41,120 bases of DNA, from positions 1 to 41,120 of the forward strand of contig VBHX01000082.1 in the NCBI GenBank assembly GCA_005879945.1. Direction: 5' to 3'. The notes beneath the pieces are model-generated. The model saw nothing but the letters and a program-made list of their open reading frames with translations. It was not told where the DNA came from and made no database searches. Both the position numbers and the translations under genes were made by a program. Positions 35,298 through 41,120 of the stretch are shown in pieces. Position 1 is the stretch's first letter; every line of letters begins with the position of its first letter. The stretch is from Chloroflexota bacterium. GTDB taxonomy: Bacteria; Chloroflexota; Dormibacteria; Dormibacterales; Dormibacteraceae.

Positions 35298-35326
35298 ACC
35301 GTAGTCCGGTTTAGACAGTTTGTCAA
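35298..35326 (-). promoter_or_regulatory. Promoter of the aquaporin-dhaK-dhaL-ptsI unit
   Basis: On the minus strand there is a consensus -35 TTGACA (35326-35321), a 17-base spacer and TACGGT (35303-35298). The inverted repeat AAACCG/CGGTTT overlaps the -10 side and could be a second regulator site. The rest of the gap 35240-35436 holds no gene. Confidence 0.6.
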
Positions 35327-35435
35327 CAGGCAATTTCCGGTGGCCGCAATGTGAGGTCGACACCAAGGCCGCGGCGTGGATTTGGCATTGGCTGCCAGGA
35401 CAGATGCTCCGCTGATCGGCTACGCTTCGGCTTCC

Positions 35436-35495
35436 ATGTTCAAGCAGCACACCGTTATTGGCATCGCAATTAGCCGGGGGGGTTCCCCGACTTAG
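35436..35495 (+). CDS. Leader peptide MFKQHTVIGIAISRGGSPT, Ile/Val rich
   Basis: A 19-codon frame with a central GTT ATT GGC ATC GCA ATT (Val-Ile-Gly-Ile-Ala-Ile) ends at TAG 35493-35495, shortly before the cimA terminator hairpin. It has no good ribosome-binding site. A TACGCT hexamer at 35421-35426 would place transcription start at or next to the ATG, suggesting a leaderless mRNA. The run of branched-chain codons next to competing hairpins is the pattern of a transcription attenuator for isoleucine supply. Confidence 0.65.
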   Translation: MFKQHTVIGIAISRGGSPT

Positions 35496-35526
35496 CGACC
35501 ACCGCTGATGTCGTGGGACCTCCCGG
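35474..35526 (+). promoter_or_regulatory. Antiterminator arm of the cimA attenuator
   Basis: Bases 35474-35481 (CCGGGGGG) can pair with 35519-35526 (CCTCCCGG), extended by further pairs after a bulge (35483-35486 with 35515-35518). This uses up the 5' arm of the terminator. A ribosome stalled at the Ile codons would leave it free; one reaching the leader stop would mask it. Confidence 0.6.
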
Positions 35527-35551
35527 CCAGAGAAGGCCTGGAGGTTTTTTT
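35518..35551 (+). terminator. Attenuator terminator immediately before cimA
   Basis: ACCTCCCGGCC (35518-35528), loop AGAGAA, then GGCCTGGAGGT (35535-35545) form an 11-bp stem with one C-T mismatch, followed by seven T (35545-35551) up to the ATG at 35552. The 3' arm contains the cimA ribosome-binding site GGAGG (35540-35544), so the same hairpin could also block translation. Confidence 0.8.
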
Positions 35552-37177
35552 ATGCCCAAGTCAAGCACCGGATCCGATACCACGGGCGCCGCGCGGCGGA
35601 TCGTGATCTACGACACGACCCTGCGCGACGGCGCCCAGGGACCGGCCGTCTCGTTTTCCGCCTCCGACAAGGTGCGCATCGCGCGGACCCTCGACGGTCT
35701 CGGCTTCGACTACGTCGAAGGCGGCTTTCCAGGTTCCAACCCAAAGGACGAGGAACTGTTTGCGGAGCTGGCGAAGCATCCGCTCAAGCGAGCGCGCCTG
35801 GCCGCATTCGGGGCCACGCGCCGTGCGGGAGGCACGTGCGCGGACGACGCCAACCTCACAGCGCTGGCGCGCAGCGAGGCGCCGGCGTGGACGCTGGTCG
35901 GCAAGAGCGATACATGGCAGGTGAGCACGGTGCTGCAGACGACCCCGAACGAGAACCTGGCGATGGTGCGCGAGTCGGTGGCGTACGGGGTGTCCCTTGG
36001 CCGCGAGGTCATCTTCGACGCCGAGCACTTCTTCGACGGGTTCGCCCGCGACGCCGAGTACGCGATCGAGGTCTGCCTCGACGCCGCGCGGGCCGGCGCG
36101 AAATGGGTGGTCCTCTGCGACACCAACGGCGGCAGCCTTCCCGCCGAGATCCACGAGGGCGTCCAGGCCGTAAAGCTCGCGCTGAGCCAGCTGGAGCCGC
36201 CGGCCGGCGTGGGCATCCACTGCCACAACGACTGCGAGCTGGCCGTCGCCAACACGCTCGAAGGCGTGATGGCCGGCGCCGACATGGTACAGGGCACCAT
36301 CAACGGATACGGCGAAAGGTGCGGGAACGCCAACCTGGTCTCGGTGGTTGCCAACCTGGTCTTGAAGCTAGGTATCGACGCGCTGCCGAAAGACGCGCTG
36401 GCGCATGCCACCGACCTCTCGTGCACCATCGCCGAGATCGCCAACCTCGAGCTGCCGCTGCAGCAGCCGTTCGTCGGGTACGGGGCCTTCGCGCACAAGG
36501 GCGGCCAGCACGTCGCCGCGGTGCTGAAGCACAGCGACGCGTACCAGCACATCGACCCGAGCCTGGTCGGCAACCAGCCGCACGTACTCGTCTCGGAGCT
36601 GTCGGGTCGCGGCAACATCCTCGCCAAGGCGCGCGAGTTCGGTCTCGCCCTCGAGCGCGACGACCCGCACACCCAATGGCTCGTCCAGCACTTGAAGGAG
36701 CTCGAGCACCAGGGTTATTCGTATGAGGCCGCGGACGCTTCGTTCGAGATGCTCCTCCGCCGCCTCGAGCCCGGTTACGAAGCGCCGTGGAAGGTGGCGG
36801 ATTTCACCACGCTGGTCCGCAAGGACGGCGGCTCGGTTCACGCCGAAGCAACGGTCAAGGTGGAGGTCGATGGCGCGGTTTATCACACGGCAGCCTCGGG
36901 AAACGGTCCCGTGAACGCACTCGACGCCGCGCTGCGAAAGGCACTCAGTCCGAAGTTCCCAGGGCTGCGAGGCGTCAGCCTGCACGATTACAAGGTGCGC
37001 ATCCTCGATGGCGGGGCCGGCACCGCGGCGACGACGCGCGTTCTCATTGATTCCGGCAAGGGGCCGAAGCGGTGGACGACGGTCGGCTGCTCGAGCAACA
37101 TCATCGAAGCGTCGCTCGCCGCGCTCCTCGACTCGTTCGAATACGCGCATCGCTCGCGAACTCCCGCCAAGCCTTGA
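35552..37177 (+). CDS. cimA: (R)-citramalate synthase
   Basis: The 541-residue enzyme condenses pyruvate and acetyl-CoA to citramalate, the first step of threonine-independent isoleucine synthesis. IYDTTLRDGAQGPAVSFSASDK and YVEGGFPGSNPKD distinguish it from 2-isopropylmalate synthase proper. HCHNDCELAVANTLEG supplies metal ligands, and a C-terminal LeuA dimer/allosteric domain (DFTTLVRKDGGSVHAEATVKVEV) is present. Start ATG 35552 with GGAGG 8 bases upstream, inside the terminator stem. The attenuator fits feedback by isoleucine. The stop overlaps ppc. Confidence 0.93.
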   Translation: MPKSSTGSDTTGAARRIVIYDTTLRDGAQGPAVSFSASDKVRIARTLDGLGFDYVEGGFPGSNPKDEELFAELAKHPLKRARLAAFGATRRAGGTCADDANLTALARSEAPAWTLVGKSDTWQVSTVLQTTPNENLAMVRESVAYGVSLGREVIFDAEHFFDGFARDAEYAIEVCLDAARAGAKWVVLCDTNGGSLPAEIHEGVQAVKLALSQLEPPAGVGIHCHNDCELAVANTLEGVMAGADMVQGTINGYGERCGNANLVSVVANLVLKLGIDALPKDALAHATDLSCTIAEIANLELPLQQPFVGYGAFAHKGGQHVAAVLKHSDAYQHIDPSLVGNQPHVLVSELSGRGNILAKAREFGLALERDDPHTQWLVQHLKELEHQGYSYEAADASFEMLLRRLEPGYEAPWKVADFTTLVRKDGGSVHAEATVKVEVDGAVYHTAASGNGPVNALDAALRKALSPKFPGLRGVSLHDYKVRILDGGAGTAATTRVLIDSGKGPKRWTTVGCSSNIIEASLAALLDSFEYAHRSRTPAKP

Positions 37178-39780
37178 CGTCACGCAAGACCTTCGCCAGA
37201 GAGGCCATTCCCGACGCCCTGCGCCGGGACGTTCGCATGCTCGGCGCGCAGCTTGGGATCGTGATCAAGGACTACGGCGGCGCGGGTCTGCTCGAGGACG
37301 TCGAGCGCCTGAGGCGGTCGGTCATCCGCGCGCGCGACGCGGACCGGCACGAACAGAAGACAGAACAGATCGTGGCCTCGTGGTCGCTCGAGCGCGCGGA
37401 GCAGGTTGCGCACGCGTTCACGTGCTACTTCCACCTGGTCAACCTCGCCGAGGAGCACCATCGCGCGCGCGTGCTGCGTGAGCGCGACGGGCCGAAACCG
37501 ATGCCGGAATCACTGGCCGCAACGGTGGCCACGCTCCGGCGGCGGGTTGGGCGGCGAAAGCTTGACGAGAGCCTCGCGTCGCTGGAAGTTCATCCAGTCT
37601 TCACCGCACACCCGACCGAAGCCAGACGGCGCGCGGTGGTGACAGCGATCCGAAGGGTTGGCGAGCAGCTCGACCGAGTCGACGATCCCCAGTCGTCAGA
37701 GAGCCGGCGGCGCGAGGCGATGCGGAGGCTCACGGAAGAGATCGACTCGCTGTGGCGGACCGGGCAGCTGCGCACGTCGCAGGTGACGCCCCTCGACGAG
37801 GTCCGCTCGACGATGGCGGTCTTCGACGAGACGCTGTTTCGCGTCGTGCCCGAGATCTATCGCGCTCTGGACTGGGCGCTGGGACCGGCCGACTCCGGCC
37901 TCCGGCCGCCCCTGGCACCGGCTTTCCTGCGTTTCGGGAGCTGGGTTGGCGGGGACCGCGACGGCAACGATTCGGTGACGGCGAAGATCACGGCCGAGAC
38001 GATGTCGATTCAGACCGAGCATGCGCTGCTGGGCCTGGAGGCCGCGACCACCCGAATCGGCCGCGCCTTGACCGCCGATGCCGCCACCACCCCACCGGGA
38101 GCGGACCTGAAACGCCGGCTGGCGGCGCTTCGTGCCGCCGACCCCAAGAGATGGGCGGAGCTCGAAAAGCGCTCGCCCTCGGAGCAGCACCGCCAGGTCC
38201 TTCTTCATGTCGCCGACAGGCTGCGCGCGACCCGGACGAGCGATGGACGCGGCGGCTATACGTCGGCTGCCGATCTCTTGGCAGACCTCTGCAGCGTCCA
38301 GGCCTCGCTCGCCGGCGCGGGCGCGCCGCGACAGGCGTACGGCGAGCTGCAGCACCTCATCTGGCAGGTCGAGACGTTCGGCCTTCATCTTGCTGAGCTC
38401 GAGGTCAGGCAGCACAGCCAGGTCCACACGAACGCGCTGGCCGAGGTGCGCGGGAACGGCATGCTGTCGGCGCAGACGCGGGAGGTGCTTGACACGCTTG
38501 GCGCCATCGCATCGATCCAGGCACGCTTCGGCGCCGATGCATGCCGGCGATACGTCGTCAGCTTCACGCGCAACGTAAGTGACATCGCCGCCGTGTACGA
38601 GCTGGCCGCTCACGCGAGCGGTGATCGGCCGCCGGTGCTCGACGTCATCCCTCTGTTCGAGACGGTGGCGGACCTGCAGAGGGCGCCGGACGTGATGGAG
38701 GAGATGCTCGGGCTCGCCGCTGTCAAGCGCAGGCTCGCGCAGACCGGCCGCACTCTCGAGGTGATGCTCGGGTACTCGGACTCCACCAAAGAGGTGGGAC
38801 CGCTTTCCGCGACGCTTGCGCTGTATGAAGCCCAGTCGCGGCTGACCCAGTGGGCCGGCCGCCGCAAGATCCGCCTGACGATGTTCCACGGGCGTGGCGG
38901 CGCTCTCGGCCGGGGCGGCGGCCCCGCGAACCGCGCGGTCCGCGCCCAGTCGCCGGGTTCGGTTGCGGGCCGATTCAAGGTCACGGAGCAGGGCGAGGTC
39001 GTGTTCGCGCGCTATGGCAATGCGGCCATCGCCCGTCGACACCTGGAACAGGTGGCCTCGGCCGTGCTCGAAGCCTCGACCGCCAACGTGCGGTCTGACC
39101 CCGCGCGACGCTTTCGCGATCTCGCGCTCGATATGGACGCCGCCGCACGAACCGCGTATCGCGAGCTGGTGGAGGCTCGGGGGTTCGCAGAATGGTTCGC
39201 GAAGGTCAGTCCCATCGACGAGCTGGGCCGCATGCGGATCGCGTCTCGCCCGCCGCGCCGCGCAGGTGGCGACAGCCTCGAGGACCTTCGCGCGATCCCC
39301 TGGGTGTTCGCCTGGTCGCAGATGCGGCTCAACCTGCCGGGTTGGTATGGGCTCGGCAGCGGGCTCGAAACAGTCCGGCTGGAGGACCTGCGTCGCGCAT
39401 ACGCGTCATGGCCACTGTTCAACGTCCTGCTCGACAACGCCGAGATGAGCCTCGCGAAGACCGATCGACGGATCGCGACCCGATATCTCGCCCTCGGGGA
39501 CCGGCCCGACCTGGCGGCGCGAGTCCTGAACGAATACGACCTCACCAAGAAGAACGTGCTCGCGGTCACCGGCCATTCGCGCCTGCTCGAGAAGCACCGG
39601 GTACTTTCATGGGCAGTCGAGCTTCGAAACCCATACGTCGATGCCCTTTCGCATCTACAGCTTCGGGCGCTGCGTGAGCTGCGTTCGAAACGCGGCTCGG
39701 CTCAGGACCGAGCCCGGGCCGAGCGGCTTTTCCTGCTCACGGTCAACGGTGTGGCGGCCGGTCTCCAAAACACCGGTTAG
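37174..39780 (+). CDS. ppc: Phosphoenolpyruvate carboxylase
   Basis: The 868-residue enzyme makes oxaloacetate from PEP and bicarbonate. Catalytic blocks are VFTAHPTEARRRAVV (His146), GSWVGGDRDGND, LEVMLGYSDSTKEVG, MFHGRGGALGRGGGP and the C-terminal signature GLQNTG. Length is close to the norm. The TTG start at 37174 overlaps the cimA stop (TTGA) and is uncertain; the open frame upstream lies inside cimA. Cotranscription with cimA would place it under the same attenuator. Confidence 0.95.
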   Translation: MTSRKTFAREAIPDALRRDVRMLGAQLGIVIKDYGGAGLLEDVERLRRSVIRARDADRHEQKTEQIVASWSLERAEQVAHAFTCYFHLVNLAEEHHRARVLRERDGPKPMPESLAATVATLRRRVGRRKLDESLASLEVHPVFTAHPTEARRRAVVTAIRRVGEQLDRVDDPQSSESRRREAMRRLTEEIDSLWRTGQLRTSQVTPLDEVRSTMAVFDETLFRVVPEIYRALDWALGPADSGLRPPLAPAFLRFGSWVGGDRDGNDSVTAKITAETMSIQTEHALLGLEAATTRIGRALTADAATTPPGADLKRRLAALRAADPKRWAELEKRSPSEQHRQVLLHVADRLRATRTSDGRGGYTSAADLLADLCSVQASLAGAGAPRQAYGELQHLIWQVETFGLHLAELEVRQHSQVHTNALAEVRGNGMLSAQTREVLDTLGAIASIQARFGADACRRYVVSFTRNVSDIAAVYELAAHASGDRPPVLDVIPLFETVADLQRAPDVMEEMLGLAAVKRRLAQTGRTLEVMLGYSDSTKEVGPLSATLALYEAQSRLTQWAGRRKIRLTMFHGRGGALGRGGGPANRAVRAQSPGSVAGRFKVTEQGEVVFARYGNAAIARRHLEQVASAVLEASTANVRSDPARRFRDLALDMDAAARTAYRELVEARGFAEWFAKVSPIDELGRMRIASRPPRRAGGDSLEDLRAIPWVFAWSQMRLNLPGWYGLGSGLETVRLEDLRRAYASWPLFNVLLDNAEMSLAKTDRRIATRYLALGDRPDLAARVLNEYDLTKKNVLAVTGHSRLLEKHRVLSWAVELRNPYVDALSHLQLRALRELRSKRGSAQDRARAERLFLLTVNGVAAGLQNTG

Positions 39781-39793
39781 ATCCAGGAGTTCG

Positions 39794-40189
39794 TCAAAAG
39801 TCGAACCGGCCGTCGAAATGCCTGGCCACCTCCGGCCGAGTGAGCTCGTAGATGGCGAGGCGATGGCCTGCCGGGGTTGTGAACGAGCAGCAAGGACCCA
39901 TCGGAATCTCGAGCGTTTGGGCCTTCTTCCAGCCTCGCTTCTTCAAAGCGCGCATCGACGCTTCGAGATCTTCGACCCTGTAGATCAAAATCGGCTGGTC
40001 GCCCTCGAGGTGATCTGTCAGCAGCACATGGGGCGGCCCGTCGGTGAGCTCGATCTTCGCCACGCGCGCACCCATCCCCTCGATTCTGAAAATCGGCTTG
40101 CCGCCCAGCACGTCGGTGAAATAGCGCGCATCGGCGGCCACGTCCTTGCTGGGCGTGTACAGGTAGTCGAGCTGCACGAACGGCGGCAC
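39794..40189 (-). CDS. VOC-family (glyoxalase/bleomycin-resistance fold) protein
   Basis: The protein is 131 residues from GTG 40189 (TTG 40213 would add eight). It has one glyoxalase-type beta-alpha-beta module pair: FVQLDYLYTPSKDVAADARYFTDVLGG, PPHVLLTDH, ILIYRVEDLEASMRALKKRGW and GHRLAIYELTRPE. The family binds metals and catalyses diverse reactions, or only binds ligands; no substrate is assigned. It converges with ppc, 13 bases between their stops, and follows the frameshifted unknown gene. Confidence 0.8.
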   Translation of the reverse strand: MPPFVQLDYLYTPSKDVAADARYFTDVLGGKPIFRIEGMGARVAKIELTDGPPHVLLTDHLEGDQPILIYRVEDLEASMRALKKRGWKKAQTLEIPMGPCCSFTTPAGHRLAIYELTRPEVARHFDGRFDF

Positions 40190-40193
40190 AGAA

Positions 40194-40671
40194 CTACTCT
40201 GACGTGCGCGCAACCCCGAAGAAGCAGCCGAGGTGGTCGCCGTCTTTCATGTGCAGGTACGCGAAACCGAGCCATCCAGGCTTCGAACGGTGGCCGGTGG
40301 CTTGCGAGTGTGTGGAAGCGAAACCAGGTCACCCGCTCACCGAGCAGCCGATTGACCCCATGGCCGTGGCCCTCGGTCTCGTGCGAGAAGGTCTTGCCCT
40401 GCCACGGAAACAGCCCCGACCGCGCGAACCGATCGAGGAATTTCTTGACGTGTGGCTGTTGGATTCGGGGCACGGCGAGCATGCGACCGACCAGCTTGCC
40501 GTCAAGGTCCTCGAGCTTGGGCGTCCGAGCCTGCCGGTACTGATCCATAAGATCGTCGGGGCCCATTCCCGCCAGGTCATCGAGGCTAAGCCCCACGAAC
40601 TCAGAGGCGTCGCCTTGAGTTCGCGGGGGCCCCTTTTGTTGCGGGCCGGTCGAACGCTGTGTTGTGGCCAT
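40194..40671 (-). pseudogene. Unrecognised protein with a probable frameshift
   Basis: From ATG 40671 the frame encodes MATTQRSTGPQQKGPPRTQ, then a soluble domain (GKLVGRMLAVPRIQQPHVKKF, LFPWQGKTF, GHGVNRLLGERVTWFRFHT). After about 40310 it becomes Arg-rich and unlike a protein. Another frame continues convincingly as HSQATGHRSKPGWLGFAYL, then HLGCFFGVARTSE, to TAG 40194. Joining the two gives a protein of about 160 residues. A single-base error or a small deletion at 40305-40320 would explain it. I do not recognise the family. Confidence 0.55.
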
Positions 40672-40683
40672 CGCCGGCACAGA

Positions 40684-41120
40684 TTACTGCAGGGCGAGCG
40701 CGGGGCGGCGGACCTCTTCGTCGAGCGATCGGAGGAGCGCGCTCACCACGCTCGCGTCCAGGTGCGGGCCGGCCTCGTCCTTCAGCACCGCGCGCGCCTC
40801 GCGGTCGCTGCGCGCACGGCGGTACGGCCGGTCGGAGGTGAGCACGTCGTACATGTCGGCGACCGCGACCACCCTCGCCTCGATCGGGATCGCGTCGCCG
40901 ACCAGGCCGTGCGGGTAGCCGCTGCCGTCCATCCGTTCGTGGTGGTAAAGGACCGCCAGGAGCGCCCGCTCGAATTGCCCGGCCCACTGCAGGATCCGCA
41001 GCCCGACCTCGGGGTGGGTCCGCATCAACTTCCACTCCGAGGCGTCGAGCGGGTCGTGCTTGTGGAGGATGGACCCGGGTATGCCGAGCTTGCCGATGTC
41101 GTGGAGCAGGCCGGACCGGG
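40684..41120 (-). CDS. HD-GYP-domain phosphohydrolase, C-terminal part (cut by window edge)
   Basis: The frame enters from the right edge as [20 protein letters not shown] and ends at TAA 40684, giving about 145 residues. It has the HD metal motif LLHDIGK and the [11 protein letters not shown] motif that defines HD-GYP domains, followed by [18 protein letters not shown]. These enzymes hydrolyse cyclic-di-GMP or related dinucleotides. The N-terminal sensor or receiver part is outside the window, so the input signal is unknown. Confidence 0.9.
   Translation of the reverse strand, partial: RSGLLHDIGKLGIPGSILHKHDPLDASEWKLMRTHPEVGLRILQWAGQFERALLAVLYHHERMDGSGYPHGLVGDAIPIEARVVAVADMYDVLTSDRPYRRARSDREARAVLKDEAGPHLDASVVSALLRSLDEEVRRPALALQ

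Noticed and set aside
37072-37173. N-terminal extension of PEP carboxylase
   Set aside because: It lies inside the cimA coding region and does not resemble the family; TTG 37174 is a better start.

Overview
The window is about 41 kb of high-GC bacterial chromosome. Start codons are mixed ATG, GTG and TTG, and many neighbouring genes overlap at their ends (ATGA, TTGA, TAGTG). The core is housekeeping: ylxM-ffh-rpsP-khpA-rimM-trmD-rplS-rnhB-yraN, then comM-dprA-topA, then rpsB-tsf-pyrH-frr-uppS-cdsA-dxr-rseP-ispG-proS. This gene order, a Ku plus DNA ligase pair and DUF222/HNH (13E12-type) genes suggest a soil-type Terrabacteria lineage, such as Actinomycetota or a Chloroflexota/Dormibacterota-like group. 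The sequence alone does not settle the phylum.

Layout. 1-1460: a DUF222/HNH gene cut by the window edge, a stand-alone Lrp/AsnC ligand-binding protein and a DinB-like protein, all on minus. 1496-6399: the SRP/ribosome-maturation operon on plus. 6410-11814 (minus): an ABC exporter pair, an NHEJ pair (DNA ligase and Ku) and an alpha/beta hydrolase. 11850-18005 (plus): an MBL-fold hydrolase, a rearranged stretch with a duplicated comM 5' end, then comM, dprA and topA. 18152-27468 (plus): translation, lipid, isoprenoid and proS genes. 27471-30467 (minus): a second DUF222/HNH gene, a broken ACT-domain gene, a 71-bp tandem-repeat array and an IclR-type regulator. 30556-35240: a PTS-dependent dihydroxyacetone system, with dhaM and HPr on plus and aquaporin, dhaK (broken), dhaL and enzyme I on minus. 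35436-39780 (plus): citramalate synthase behind an apparent Ile/Val attenuator, then PEP carboxylase. 39794-41120 (minus): a VOC protein, a frameshifted unknown and a partial HD-GYP protein.

How genes work together. The dihydroxyacetone genes form two transcription units. A 17-bp palindrome of the same pattern (NTTCGRCA-N-TGYYGAAN) lies at both promoters. One copy overlaps the iclR start codon and the dhaM -35 box, and the other sits just downstream of the aquaporin promoter. This points to a self-regulated IclR-family regulon for glycerol/dihydroxyacetone uptake and phosphorylation. PEP links it to PEP carboxylase, and citramalate synthase uses pyruvate and acetyl-CoA.

The most interesting structure is the cimA leader: a 19-residue leader peptide (MFKQHTVIGIAISRGGSPT), mutually exclusive antiterminator and terminator hairpins, and a 7-T run ending at the cimA ATG. 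Other signals are the 71-bp double-hairpin array with related single hairpins elsewhere, three genes broken by internal frame changes within 12 kb, and a 198-bp direct duplication at comM. The breaks and the duplication could be real decay or assembly error.
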